Positions 36,832 through 50,134 of a stretch of 64,000 nt of DNA are shown here, piece by piece; positions within the stretch are counted from its first letter, which is position 1; every line of letters starts with the position of its first letter. The DNA lies in the NCBI RefSeq assembly GCF_947179165.1, contig NC_077245.1, forward strand, positions 1,813,001 through 1,877,000, written 5' to 3'. The notes under the pieces are model-generated. The model did no database searches. It had not been told where the DNA came from and was given only the letters and a program-made list of their open reading frames with translations. The DNA comes from Solanum dulcamara (Eukaryota > Streptophyta > Magnoliopsida > Solanales > Solanaceae). A program made the position numbers and the translations under genes.

Positions 36832-39065
36832 CCTAGCGCGTACGCATGTATGTTTTTCTGATGTTCAGGGTGTGAATTATATCTAGCTAATGAAACATGT
36901 TGAAGCCTCTTGTACAATAATCCTTTCAAGTTGTGAACATCAATTCTTTGTTTTAAAAGGCAGTATTTACTATTTAGGGACTTGTAGTTCTGTGTGGGTG
37001 CCTTTTATCTTCTTTTTTTTTCTGACTCCTTTGAGGGATTGTGCCTCATGTAAGTTCATCAGTGTAAAGTTCTATGTTCTCCCCTTGATTTTTTATTTTG
37101 TAGTATTGGACATGGCTATGGATGGATTTTATTGCAGTATCCAACAATTGATGTACTTATTAGCACAAGAGTTCTTTAGTATCTGTATCTAGCTTTACGA
37201 GAAGCTAAAGGCAACAACAATAACAACAAAACTCGGTGTAATACCAGGTTTGAAAAGGATAATGTGTACTCAGATTTTATCCTTACCTTTGAGAAGGTAG
37301 AGGTTGTTTCTGAAAGAATCTTGATTGAACAAATAATAAAAAAAGAGGCAATAGCGACAAATGGCAATATCAAGAAGATAGTAAAGATAGCGAGACGAAA
37401 CATGTAAGTTTCAATTGCGCGCATTATAATTTTTCGACAAAACATATAAGTTAAGTTTCAATTGCGGGGCATTATAATTTTTCGAAAAAGGAAATTTAAT
37501 TTTTCTTGGGTTAATATGACTCTGTAACTACCTGACAAGTGTATATAGGAAGCCATAATGTGATTAATTAAAAGGGAATGTTGGTTGAGTGTTAAGCCAG
37601 TCTGGACTACACAAATCATGTTTAAGAAAAAGAAGAGAATCTTAGTATTAAAGAATTGGTGGGTCTGAAGCAACAATAATTAATCAATCAGACAAATGAT
37701 GAAGCAAATGCACAAATGGCACATTGTATTGACCCAGTCGCTAGGCACATTATTTATTTAAGTATAAAAGCAAATGGATTTCTTACATGTCCTTATACAT
37801 TTATATTATGCGTTAATTATTTCGTTATAGCATAGCTGGAAAATCCATTTGGCATCAAGATAAAACTTTAACCTCATCCCAAATTCATATTAAATGAATG
37901 CAACGATTTATTTTTTATATACGAATTATCACTTAATCATGAAGGTCCATAGCCTATGACCTCCACTGCACTTTAGCCTACGTCATAATTTGTGACAATG
38001 AGGTTTTGTATTCACGCGATTTCTACTTTTTTTTTATATATAAAAAATGAAATATATCATTATTTGGATTTTTAACGACCAATACTAAATTATTTGATTT
38101 GTATAAAATCACAGTGCTATCATGGAAATTTAATCTTATAGTGGAATAATTACAAATAATACAGATATAATTATATAACTAAGCAGGGACCTAACTATCA
38201 TTATGAATCATGATAGTTCATGATATTCTTCGTCATTAGACTTTTACTTTAAGGCTTTTCACAAAAGGTATTCTAAACGGGGAAAACGCATAAATTTGCT
38301 CTTTTACTATTTAAAATAGCTTTATTTCGTCTTTTATTATACTCTTGATCCATTTAAATTCTTGATGTTAACAAATAACTTCAGTTATATCCTTGATAAT
38401 AATAAAGTACTAACAGAAAATGGATGAACTCTATGTATCCAAATTCTTCGAGAAAAATGATCATAATTTGTCATTCAACTTTCGATGATGATTTTAAAAA
38501 AAATTACCTTCAGAATAGATCTTTATTAACGGTAAGGGTCAAAACAAGTCTTTTTCCTACTATTGAGGAAAATATTACAGATCGAAATAAGAATAGTACA
38601 AAAACAATTTTGACCCTTTTGATCTCTGGATCATAGTTTTAAAAGAATAATATGAATACTTGGCTCTCACCCGAGAGACCTGGGTCCAAGTGCCAGCAAC
38701 ATAATAATTTTTTTCAAAATTTTCTCTATTTTTTTCCCAGTGCGGGCCCTTTCCCCAACCCTACTAACGTTGAGTGCTTTATGCACCAGACTGTTCTGCC
38801 AATGCAGGGTACTTTATGTGTTGGACTGTCATTAATAGATAAACAATTTAGGGATATTTAGTAGAGTATATTACAAAAAAATAATACATACATTAACTTT
38901 AATTTCATCCTCGTAGGTGTGAAAAGGGGAAGGGAGGAAAGAAAAGATTAGGAAACTCTGTACTTTGCACTGCTGAACGCAGCGAGGCTAAAATAGTTCA
39001 AATATGGAAAGAAGAAAGTAGATGCCCAGTAAGTAGGTGCAAAAGGTGAGCAATATTAGGCCTAA
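36832..39065. other. gene-free interval after the TPR gene
   Basis: The first 300 bases are probably 3' UTR. The rest is AT-rich with no gene. About 38270-38420 resembles one arm of the long-TIR MITEs seen at 25675 and 50135 (ATAACTTCAG and CCTTGATAATA style). A B-box-like GGGTCCAAGTGCC occurs near 38691-38703 without a convincing A-box. Confidence 0.45.
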
Positions 39066-39184
39066 GGAAAGGTAGAGGTAGACCAAGAAAAATTAGGGAG
39101 TTGTAATTAACAAGCCTACCGGGCCTTCAATTCACCAAGGACATGATCCTAAATAGAAAAACATGAAGGTCGAAAATTAAGGTA
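39066..39184 (+). pseudogene. LINE reverse-transcriptase tail remnant
   Basis: Read in one frame, the segment gives KGRGRPRKIREL, a stop, then LTSLPGLQFTKDMILNRKT, a stop and RSKIKV. This matches the C-terminal tail of nightshade LINE polyproteins (GRGRPKK...LTEDM.LDR..WRSRI-type). A stop replaces the usual Trp. It is a short decayed piece with no upstream RT domain seen. Confidence 0.5.
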
Positions 39185-39300
39185 GACAGTTAATACAAGG
39201 AATATTTGCGCTAGAAGCAAGTTGAATTCAAGAAGTTGAATCTGTCACGACATTACCTGTTTCTCAAAAATTGTGCATGCAAGAACCATGATTATGACAA

Positions 39301-39317
39301 CCCCCCCCCCCCCCCCC
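39301..39317. repeat. 17-base poly-C tract
   Basis: An uninterrupted run of C in otherwise mixed sequence, 110 bases before the small ORF. Such tracts are prone to length error in assemblies. Confidence 0.95.
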
Positions 39318-39426
39318 AGGCATGAAACACAAGTACCAGCAAAGTTAAACTTAAACATCAATAGACAAAACCCACTAACAATCTATACATCAGTTCCGCA
39401 TGTCAATCTTTATTGTAAGGTCAGTC

Positions 39427-39729
39427 ATGCACTTTCTATGTATGTTGGTTATTATAGTACTATCCATGGCTACAAAATTGCCATTGTCACCATCAGATTC
39501 ACCAGCATCGGTGATCTTGCAATTCCAGGAAGAAGAGCAGCTCAACAACTACGCCTCAATCCGAGAAGAACAACTAAACAAGTTCAAAGATATCACATAT
39601 CAATTTCAGACAGAACGACACTTCCAAGATTATGGTTTCTTGAATCCAGCACCATACTTCGGTAGAGGTGACCCAGCTCCCATTCCTCATAGGAGAGGCC
39701 ATAATCTGAAGGAGCACAAGGCAAAATGA
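39427..39729 (+). CDS. possible small secreted protein (100 aa)
   Basis: The family was not recognised. The chosen ATG opens a hydrophobic N-terminus (MHFLCMLVIIVLSMA) followed by a small-residue region, as in a signal peptide; an upstream in-frame ATG at 39400 would add nine residues. The mature part has two related blocks, EEEQLNNYASI and REEQLNKFKDI, then a Phe/Tyr-rich stretch and a Pro-rich, basic end (YFGRGDPAPIPHRRG). The tail resembles processed peptide precursors in layout, but no known peptide family is claimed. No TATA box or intron was found, and a poly-C tract lies upstream. It could be a peptide precursor, a partial gene, or chance. Confidence 0.4.
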   Translation: MHFLCMLVIIVLSMATKLPLSPSDSPASVILQFQEEEQLNNYASIREEQLNKFKDITYQFQTERHFQDYGFLNPAPYFGRGDPAPIPHRRGHNLKEHKAK

Positions 39730-41354
39730 TCTGGAGACAGTTATTAGTCTCTAATTCATACAAGTATTCAGTAACAGCAATCATCGCTTAGGTACACCGT
39801 ACACTTACATTTATGTCACCTTACTAAGGTTATAAAGCATAGAATATGATATGAGGTCATGATGTAAGTAAGAGTTGTAATCTGCTTGATTCAGATTTCG
39901 CACTTTGTAAGGATAACCAAATAAATGTATACAAGTTTATGGTACATTAGCTTATGAACGAATTATCCATCGCAACAGAAAAAGATTCAAGCATATTGCA
40001 AATATAGCTAAGCACTAAGAGAACAGAGAATTCCGAGGATCCAATTCCAATCCAAAATGATAAACTTTCAAGGAATGAAACTCAGTTTAGAATTAAATGC
40101 AGGACATGAATTTTTTGAACTGTTAAAAATGCTAATGAGAACGTTAAAACTCCAATAACACCATAAGCTGTAAAAAGGCCATAGAATGTCAACAGTCTGC
40201 ATATTCCATAAATTAAACAAACATACTCATCAAAACTGCAACTCTGCTTGACCACACACATACATTATGTAGCTGAGAACTGTTTTGAGGATCTATCATG
40301 TATTATATACCATCTAAGAGTAGAAAAGCTTTCGAACATCGTCTTGCTAATTGAAGAGGACGTGTCAACCAAAAGCTCCCATTATGGGCGTAATAGAGGA
40401 TCAACTACAGCTGCAAAGGCTTTGACTTTATAGTACAGATAACCAAAACAATGTCACCTGTGAGAGAATAAACAGACCGAAGAATCTATCAGTTTTCTTT
40501 CAAACCACTAGCTACTCCACTGTTAAATTTGAAACACAACCAAGTATTTCATAAGTAAATTGCCATCAGGAAATTTTGAATTTTGAAGCCAACAAAAAAT
40601 TAATTGACTACCTCCTTGTTTAATTATTGCTTTGAGTTAAGAGGGTAAGAAAATAGCCATTAACACATACTAAAATTGATGATTCCCATTGAGAATTGGA
40701 CTGCTAGACGTCTTCTTTAAATGTTACCATCTAGCTAGTTGTCAGGTTACGTGTCAAAAGCGCCTAGAGTTATAGTGTCTGGTTTTCATGGTTCTTAACA
40801 TTAACCAAGCATTTCAAACTTTATGGTCTTTTTATTTGTCGACAGAGGAACCGCAATGCTGTAGTGGATTAAAGTTTCACTAGCTTAGAACCAGTAAACA
40901 GGGGAGCCAGAGTATTTAGAGTTCTTGAACTAGCCTGCAGAACACCTTTTTACAATTGGGGAAAAAATGAGCTTTACACCAAACAAAATTTCAAAAATAT
41001 AAGCCTGATACAAGAAGAGGTTGTGAACACTAACTCAGGAATAGCAATTTTGCTATCAGAAAGATATAATTTCAGCAGGATGACGTAGAGGAAATTGATT
41101 AGAAAGACGTTACAATTTAATGGGAGAAAGAAGGAAGAAGTTGTCTACGAATAGGACATGGGACTCTAGTAATTGCACCCACTAAGGCAAGGCTGAACAA
41201 AGCACGAAGGATCCAACCAAAACTTCATCCAACGCCCTAGCAACTTACTCATTTTACCATCAGACTTGCAAAACCATGGAGGCACATGACTTCTCCCTGC
41301 ATTCTGACTTACGAAACTTTACTACAGATTTTGACACAAATTCTGAAGGGATAC
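39730..41354. other. gene-free interval downstream of LTV1
   Basis: The interval holds the 3' side of LTV1 (minus strand) and no other supportable gene. No clear repeat family was recognised. Confidence 0.45.
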
Positions 41355-44300
41355 TCACATGAGATGTATGGCAGATGGACCAGTAAAAGCAGCAACCTTC
41401 TGGGCACGCTGTGCTTCACACTTAAACAGCTCCTTCGTTTCTTTTTTCATACGACGTGCCTCACGCCGTTCTTCCTTCACAGCAGCCTGCGAAGGTAGAA
41501 CCTCAATGTTAAAACAGTGTATCAGATGTTTTATGTACAATTGAGAAGAAAAAATCTATCCAAAAGTAGTAGGCAAAGTGAAGAACGAGCTCAGCAGAGA
41601 GAAAGAGATATCGAGCAATACGATTCCACAATAAAAAATATTGGTATACAAATACAACTATTGACCTTTCTTTCTTTCTTTTCCTCCTTTGACTCTTGAC
41701 CATGTTGCTTTCTTTTGAGCTGTTCCATCATTGAGTTGTCCTTTCCCTCCTTTTCTGAACCTTGCTTTTTCTTATCTTCCTTTTGCAAGGCATGCTTTCC
41801 CTTGCTCGGCAAATAGTCGACAGGAAGCTTCGCTTTTCCTTTAAGGGATATTATAGGCGAAGCTTCAGAAATAGCAGGGAGCAACTTTTTTCTCCTCGCT
41901 TCAGGAGCTACAATTTTTCCAGGGTGGTTATCCAGATTTGAATACGTTGACACTATAGTCTCACAATCCCATACTTCTGAGTCACTGCTGCTTTCATCAA
42001 AAATAGCTGCTTCTTCCTCTGGACTTTCATTTTCATACTTCTCTGCATATTCTCTGCACCGGCTTATGACATCAGCTTCAGGTTCAAGCAATTCCCCATT
42101 ATCTGGTCCATAATTATTGAGTTCCAAGCCATCAATGGGACACTCCTTAAATACATGATTAAGCTTTTCTGCAAGGGATTCGTGACATTCATTTTCCTCA
42201 ATCATATCACCACCATATTCATCTTCAGTATCAGATCCATACTCTTCAAGTTCAAGCTAAAAAGATGAGATGCACGAGAGACAAGACAACTATCAATCAA
42301 AAATATCAATAAAGAAGCACAGGCATTATCTTAAAAAAGTGACAAAGAGACTTAAAAATTCTCAATACTAGTGCTAAATTTACAAGGAGAGCTACTATAA
42401 GCAGACTATCTTATTCTTCTACCTGAAGGCTAGTAGACTCCAAAACAAGGAAACATCATATAAATTAACAACCTGACAAAGCAAACTCTGCAGAAAATAC
42501 TACAAAATACAAATTAACCAAACTACTATACACATTATAAGCATAGCCAATCACCCTTAAACCAAGAAGCAACTTAGAACTGAAAATAAAAAATAAACCT
42601 AAACATACAAATTAACACATGCTTATGGCTTCAATGATGTAAGACAAAAAAATTCCTCTTTCAGCCCATAACAATTTATAACTTTTTTCTAGCCCGATGA
42701 TGACACAGCCATGGTATGGAACCATCCATCAGAACAAAAAAGCTCGAGGAATGAGTCTAACAGCTTGCTGAAAAACAATAGTGTAAGCAAAGATAAACAG
42801 CATGAAAATCCATAAAATCTTTTGAATAGCAATAGTTTAAACCTAAATGGATGTACTCATCAGTGTTATCAAAGGCGAAAAGCGCAAAAAAGTTCTAAAG
42901 TCTATTGGGGCTTTAAGTGCAAAGCACAAATAAAACGTGGACTCTAATGAAAAAAGGAACAAAGGGAGAAAAAAATACAAATATACATGTTTAGTCCAAG
43001 ACTAATAATTATAAACATGATTGAAAAATATATGACCAAAGAAATTGAAAAAAGATTATAATACAGTGAAATATCAATTGTTTAGTGTCACTTCTTCAAA
43101 AGAGACTCATTGGCAAGGAGAAGTTTGTCTTAGAACCTTGATGACAACACTGAAATGCATATAAAGCGACATGAAGCGCTCAACACGTTTTGAGCGTCGC
43201 TTCAGGGCTTAATCGCGCTTAAAGCGAGCCTTTGACTACACTGTTACTAATTCGAAGTCATTTTGAGGGGAAAAAATAAGAGCTTTAGTGGAAATACTTA
43301 ATACTTATAAACACAAAGACTAATATGAATTCAATCTCTGCTAACCTTTACCTTATTAAGAAAATAATGTTTCAACTCAATCTCAGCTGAAAACATGCTA
43401 TTTATACAAAAAGGATAGTAATAGATCTTCCAAGCAATTACTACTATAAGACACACAAAAGGTGGCTTAGATCGCCTCTATTATCGATCAAAGCACTAGG
43501 AGAAAAAGAACTTCGTAAAGAAACAATTTCTTGGAAAAATGTTTTTAAGGCAGATACAGCAAATTTACACCTAATGGGGTGGCCTAGCGGTCAAAGATAG
43601 AAACTTGCGCAAAATTCCACTATTCTACAATGCTCTTCAGCCTCCCACTATGACTAGGTAAACCCTATCTACCTACAACATTATGAGAAGAGCTACTCAA
43701 TACTTGTTCTAGTGCAAGATAGAAACTTTTTTTTGAGAAGGAAAATTTGAGCTCGACAAGTGTGAGGTAAGAACTAGAAAGTATCCCAATGAGTTAATCG
43801 AGGTGGGTACCAGGTGGACCGGAACCACATTACCAGAAAAAGGGCAAATTAGACCAATTCATTTAACACAGGCTGAGGTCCTCTTATAACACACTTATGG
43901 TCTCTTTAGCTTCTTTTTTTTTTTTTTTTTGGGGGGGGCAGTAATTTCTCTCTTCTAAGTTGTGATCGGGCTAGTAAAAATCAAAACCTCACGTGAAGAT
44001 ACCTACAGATTTGTACAAGTAGAAAAAGAAAATATAGGCCAACAAACTGCTTACCATATCAAACTGTTCATCCAGAGGGCGGCGTGCTCTTGGCTTCTCT
44101 TCAATAGTTGCAAATTTAGCCTCATTTCCCTGCACATGTCCAGCAGTATCATTGCTTCCTACTTTGTCAATGTCTGATCTCTCTGGCAAGCTTAAATTCT
44201 TGTCAAATTCCACATTAACTGCACCATCTGGTAGGTTTGCCGTGATAACAAAATCTTCTTCCAACTCTAAATCCTCCACATCAGACCCAAAACGTGACAG

Positions 44301-45398
44301 ATCACTGTCATCTAGCAAAGCAGCAACTTCAGGATCCACTGCCTTCTGAACTCTTACCCCTACCGTCTTGGCTGCCACATTGTATACATACTTCTCATTG
44401 GAATCATCATCCACTTTTGCAACCTCGACTCTTGAAGCATCATATGCCTAACCAAAACCCTAAATTTGTTAACTAGAAAATAAGGTCACAAAGCTACTGT
44501 CTTTAAAACTTATTAATCAATTATTTGTTTCCTCTTCCTTTCATCAAGTATACTAACAAGAATAAATACTACACCAGATCCAAACCAAAAAGCTGAACCA
44601 ACGTCATCATTATGAGGAATTGATACTTATAACGGATTTGTATAGCGCCAACTAGATGGGAATTGAGACTTAGTTGATTGTATAATTATACTAATTCAAC
44701 CAAAGCTGAAATCTTAATACTAATTCCATATAATACAACTAAAAGTCTACAACAATTAGAACTCAGTTCAAACAAGTTGGGGTCGACTAGATATTAATCC
44801 TCACTAGTCATGTTACTCCATTTAAACTCATATACAATACAAATAATACTAATGCAACCAAAGCTAACGTTTTTAGGCATAAAAAGTAAGAACAAAGCTT
44901 TAAACAAGTGTTAACATAGTTCAAATGGCGTTTATTCAATAATTCATAGAATTAGCGAACCTTAACATCATGAGGAAGCTCATTAAGCTTAGCTTTAGGA
45001 TTTTCATAATAAGCAGAGCCACCACCAGTATTCTTAATCTCCCTCAAGTGATGTAAGTAATTATAGCCATCATCAGGAAACCCTAGCTCCAATATCTCCT
45101 TTCTAACATCATCTGGTATCATCACAGTTTGATTTTCGGTACCCGAATACCCGGCTTCCCAACCATTGTACTCCTCTTCATCTTCCGGAGCATCCGCGTA
45201 TATCGAATTCGGGTCATCGAGGTTGAATTGATCGGCAGAGTGAAATGCGTCGACTGAGTAGGATGTATTGTTGTCAACTCTGACGAACACTCTGTCGGCG
45301 CCAGAGGACCCGGATTCGTAAGCCGGATCCGAAGAATCGCGGGCGAATAATTGAAAAGTAGCTGCTTTCTTCTTGTCGATGAATTTTTTCTTCCCCAT
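41355..45398 (-). CDS. LTV1: LTV1 homologue, 40S ribosome assembly and export factor
   Basis: Four exons on the minus strand (45398-44961, 44447-44055, 42256-41666, 41486-41355) join in frame to 517 aa. LTV1 acts in late cytoplasmic or nuclear maturation of the small ribosomal subunit, binding at the head near uS3/uS10. Visible are the diagnostic N-terminus MGKKKFIDKKKAATFQLFARD, a conserved block ending KAKLNELPHDVK, the RPLDEQFD motif at the end of exon 2, acidic stretches, and a Lys/Arg/Glu-rich C-terminal helix (RREARRMKKETKELFKCEAQ). The ATG at 45398 is chosen over one at 45434 because it gives the family N-terminus. The stop follows a strong GTGAGT donor-like site, so a short extra 3' exon remains possible. 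Intron 2 carries two mobile elements. The telo-box near the start fits co-regulation with ribosome genes. Confidence 0.93.
42861..43243. mobile_element. hAT-type MITE in LTV1 intron 2
   Basis: The termini CAGTGTTATCAAAGGC and the inverted CAGTGTAGTCAAAGGC are terminal inverted repeats with the CAG start typical of hAT elements. Flanking 8-mers GTACTCAT (42853-42860) and TTACTAAT (43244-43251) match at six of eight positions and are probably a decayed target duplication. The body has AAGCGC/GCGCTT repeats and no coding capacity. Confidence 0.8.
43573..43833 (+). repeat. Solanaceae SINE in LTV1 intron 2
   Basis: An A-box-like GTGGCCTAGCGGTCAAAG starts near 43580. The unit ends with a TCGAGGTG...CCAGGTGGACCGGAACCAC tail near 43833, matching the tail of known nightshade SINEs. 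No clear B-box was found, so the copy is mutated. It is antisense to LTV1. Confidence 0.55.
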
Positions 45399-47514
45399 TT
45401 TTATCGGGAAAAAAAAAAAAGCAATCGCCGACACAGATAGTTTGGAGAAGAACCTGTATGTATGCTATAAAACCCTAAAACCTCAAGTGTGGTGTACGTT
45501 TGTCCAAATACATTCATAATTAATATAATATATTATAAAAATAGCTAGCATTAGAATTATTTACATATCATTATTGGACTAAAATTAGCATATGCAGATT
45601 TAAGTCCGTCTTACGCTGTTTATATTCCTACCAAATAGATAATTAAACACAATTAAGAGTGATTTCAGAGAGATACATTTTGCAAGTTTAATTTATAACA
45701 AAGTATGGCAGCAGTTGAATTGAAAAATTCGAGATGTTGTCAAATTACGCTATGTATATTCCTACCAAATAGATAATTCCATGTTTTTTTCATGAATCAA
45801 AACCTATAGGAGAAGAACTAGTTTAGAAGCTTTACTTTTCTTTTTTGTTGTAGCCACTTTTAGAACTTTATTTAAGTTTAATTGAACGCTAATTTATTTA
45901 AATTTTATCGGAAAGCTTGCAAATTATTAATAATAATAAGCCATATATCAAAAGGTTAGAGGACATATGTACTGATGAGTAAGTATTTCGCCATAGCACA
46001 CTGATGGTCTGTTTTATACTCCTAATCCTACCAATCTACCATGTTATTATGGAAAAACTATGTAATATTTCAATGTCATAACTCATATATATTATTATTA
46101 TTTATATTTTAAATATATTATATATCTTACGATTAATTAAATGACAATAAATTTTAAAATTCATCTGAAAACCCAAAAGATTTTCAACATTTTAATAAGG
46201 AACCAAAAGATAACATTTAATGCTTATCAACTTTGTTTTCTTTTCAACTCTAAGGGGTCTATTCATTTGACTCCTCTCTCCAAATCTCTCACTCTTTTTT
46301 TTGAAAAAAAAATACAAAAATAATATTCTATACCATTTATCGATATTAATAAATTACATAAGCAATCAATACATAAGAACAAATACTGAAATAAAATAAA
46401 AGTATTCTGGCCAAGAAATTAATATGATATGTAACTTAATTTACAATTTAATTCTAAATAAAAAGTTTAAAGTAAATACACGTATGATTTGGCCCTTCAT
46501 TATCTAGTACCAATAAATAAAGAATCTGTGTAGCCAGTAGGTTAGAAAAAAACAAAGCAGAGATTATCGGATAAATCTTATCCACATTTAGTATATACAT
46601 CATTTTAATATATATATTTTACTTAATTTTAATTAATTAACATGTATTTTATATCATTAAATCATTCAATAAAAAATTACACTAGTTTGATGTACAGGTG
46701 TGAATAATTTTTTACTAGATTGTCCTAAGAGTATATGTTTACTGAAGACAAAATATTTATGCACAGGGTACTCAATCTACTTTCTTTTTCAAAATTTTTC
46801 TGTTTTTGTTGTACTTTTATTTATTACACTTTGCTAACTTATTTTATTTTTGTTTCTCTTATTAATTTGTTTTTCTCTTCGTGTCTAACCCCATCGTCTC
46901 TTTTCCTATAAAAAAAAAATTAATGGATAATATTATATTGATATGTAAAAATATAATAGTATTTGAAGATAAATTTTAAAAGTATATTTAAAAATTAAAA
47001 TTAATTTGGATATATATGCAGTTAATTTAATTAAAAAAAAAGTTTGTGAGAGAAAAAAATTCCTAGAAAATCTAAGATTGAAAAATCATGTTCAAAAAGA
47101 TTTCACTAGATTAATCCAATATATTACCAAATAATATTTCGCAAAAAAAAAAGATGAGAAAATTATGTGAATCAACAAATATATACTAGTTAATTAGTTA
47201 GCATAGTTATACTTTAACTAATTTATAATTCGTCACTAACATTTAGCTTTAATTACGGTTAGAGTTTGTATAATTCACACATTTGTATAATGTAATTTTT
47301 TATAACATAATTTGTATAACTCACACATTTATTTAATTTGTATAATTACAACCCATAAATATGCAAATTATAATTAAGAAGCCTAGTTAAATTTATTATA
47401 TTGGTTAAAAAAAACATATAGTTGATGCATGTTAAATTTATTTGTTCATGTATCCAGTGCCACCTATCTTTTATTCGGAATTAAATTTCCAAAATTAAAG
47501 AAAACAACCACAAA
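45399..47514. other. gene-free AT-rich interval upstream of LTV1
   Basis: The first 100 bases hold the LTV1 leader and promoter. The rest is AT-rich DNA without recognisable genes or elements. Confidence 0.45.
45470..45478 (-). promoter_or_regulatory. telo-box (AAACCCTAA) in the LTV1 promoter
   Basis: AAACCCTAA lies about 72 bases upstream of the LTV1 ATG on the opposite strand. Telo-boxes are enriched near transcription starts of plant ribosomal and translation genes, which fits the gene's role. The motif is seen; function is inferred. Confidence 0.5.
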
Positions 47515-47519
47515 ATATG

Positions 47520-49645
47520 TGTCACGCCCCGAGAGGGTGTGGTCGGCACCCAAAAACCATCTCTGGCCTCCGAGAGAACCACTTGGTCTCATCACTCATT
47601 TGTTCATCAGCAAAAGACTTGAGTGAAAATATGAAAACTTATGTGGGCTCGTCATCATCAACATCTAAGGAAAGAAATCATCCTTAGAAGAAGTAGTTTC
47701 AAGGAGAACTGCTCCAATTACATAATCAAACTCTGTCTACGAAGCCTCTAACACTATCAGACGGTGCCAATAACATGTCTATGGCTACCTCAAAAGAAAC
47801 ATAATACTCAACAATAATAAAAGGATAAAGAGTTCCTCCGAATACAAGAAGGACTCACCAAATAACTAGAAAGTAATGATCTTCAACGATGCACCTGTTG
47901 AAGATCTCTAACGCCTGTATCGGAATCATAGAAAGATGAGGGTCGAATGACGTCAGTACATGAAATGTACAATATGTAAAATGGCAGAAAAGTAAGGACA
48001 AATATCAAGAAACTCCTCTCAGGAAGACTCAGCTCAAAACTCAACATCAATATGTAATGCAAGTTTAAAAATAATAATAAGGAATGCTTACTCAATTGAG
48101 AATTTCTCTAACCGACAACCATCACTTATGAGCTAGTGATGATACAATGAAGCGATGTCGTTTCCACATCTATTCAATACCTTGCTAGGGTAAAGAACAT
48201 CACCATCTTGGATCCAATCATCAAAGTCCTCTTTTTGGGACATGAGAGGCATAGCCTCCAGCCTACACTGGCTACGTAATTCTGGGGTTTGAGTCAATTA
48301 AACTCTTACCCAACTCGGTGCTAAATACTACTCCCAAAATATATACTCATACTAACCTCATCATCTAGTCTTATTGGACTTTAATTTAAAACATCAAACT
48401 TATCTCATTACCTCTTTATCAATCATCACACTTCGAAACATCATTTACATCTTATCAAAATATCTTGTTCAAAACATCATTTAATCTAAAGAATCAAATT
48501 CATTTAAACTCAATGTTTTTGCTCTTTCAAAACTCAATAAAATACATATATAGTATTAATTCAAATCACTCTTTTTGTCAATGCATATTAAAAGTCAACA
48601 TCTTTACTCAAAACATGCATAAAAAAAATAATCATGGACATCAAATCAATTAGGGTTCAAGAAAAAGTAGCCACGAACAACAATTCCAATAACATGAGTG
48701 ATAAAAATAATAATAATCTTAATGTATAAATATATCTAACTTAATAGAAGAATAATTAACTCATTTAAAATTCAAGAATTAGGGTAAAACTTAACTATAA
48801 CTCAATTACGATGAATTTAAATATTGGGCGCATGAACGAACTCAATCCAATGCTATAATTAGTCTTACATACCTTGAATCCTAAACTTTATTCCGAATTG
48901 AAGAACTTAATGAACACTCTTGAAACCCTAGCCTTTTCTTCTCACCGGAGAGTTTGTGTACTACCCGGAGTATAAGAATCACCGGAATAGTATTTATATA
49001 CTACTAAACACTAAAACTATATTTGAGAATGAGTAAAGAAGTGTATAGAGAGAAGAATTGTTTGAGAAAATTTGATGAATAAAATGAGGAAATAAGGTGG
49101 GTATTTATAGGTGTGGAATAGAGACCTAACAATAAATAAAAATAATTATAAAAGATTATCATGAAAATTCAATAGAGGATTGTGATGTCACGGGTGATAT
49201 CAAATGGATCTAGATCTTTCCATGGTTAGTGAGATGAACCTTCTTTTAATAGAATACCCTTTTTCGGAGTTGCATTTGAACAAGATAACTTCCTTATTAG
49301 GATTTGGTGTTTTGATATGAATTGTATCTGTAGAAGTCTACTTTCATGTCATTTAAGAATCAACCGGTTTAGAGCATTCTATAGTAAGATATGATTTTTC
49401 TTCTACTAATACTCTATTTTATCACAACACCATATCTTGCAAAAATTAATTTATTTGACCTACTTAGCCACCGAATCTTAAGATATGGTTTCCACAAAAA
49501 TTATAGGTAATGATGTTGGGGGTATTCAAAAATTTGAATCTCCTAATTTGAACCATCCTATGAAAAATTATGCCCAAAATACAAAAACAATATCACTTTT
49601 GTTGAGAATTAAAATACCACATACAACGTTTTAGGGGGTGTTACA
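47520..49645. mobile_element. solo LTR of an LTR retrotransposon, 5-bp TSD
   Basis: The element starts TGTCACGCCCC and ends GGGGTGTTACA, a TG...CA pair with short imperfect inverted ends. A 5-bp duplication ATATG flanks it at 47515-47519 and 49646-49650. It is 2126 bp, with no internal coding domain or primer-binding site, so it reads as a solo LTR left by recombination. The terminal sequence is of the Ty3/gypsy style, but the lineage is not fixed. Confidence 0.85.
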
Positions 49646-50134
49646 ATATGTCATTTGAAAGAATATAAACAGTGTTTAACTTTGTGTATTCAGTGATTTC
49701 TTACACCAAATCAACCAAAAAAAAGAAATCAGAGCAAAAAGATGTTTTTAAATTTATCTCAAAGTATTGAGAATCAATTGCATTTAAACATCTACTTGAA
49801 TACTTATATGACTATTTACTTGAAATAAGATTGAAATATGAAAAATCTACATAGTCCGATAAGTTAAAAATAGTAGTAAATAGTTATTCTTTGATATAAT
49901 TGTGTCATATAATATATACAATTTCTTCACATTGCGTATGACTCTTTTTGCAATATTTTAAATTATGTACTCAAAATATAAATTTATAAGTCAAATTTTT
50001 TATTTTTTAAAAAATAATTATAATTAGAAATTGAAATTTCAAAAATTATGATCAAATGCGAATTTTAATGGTAACCAAAAGTTAACGCATGCACTCCATT
50101 TAATGCTAGTAGGCTTTAATTTTTTTTAAAAGAA

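Noticed and set aside
38691..38703. B-box-like GGGTCCAAGTGCC as a SINE
   Set aside because: No matching A-box or typical tail was found.
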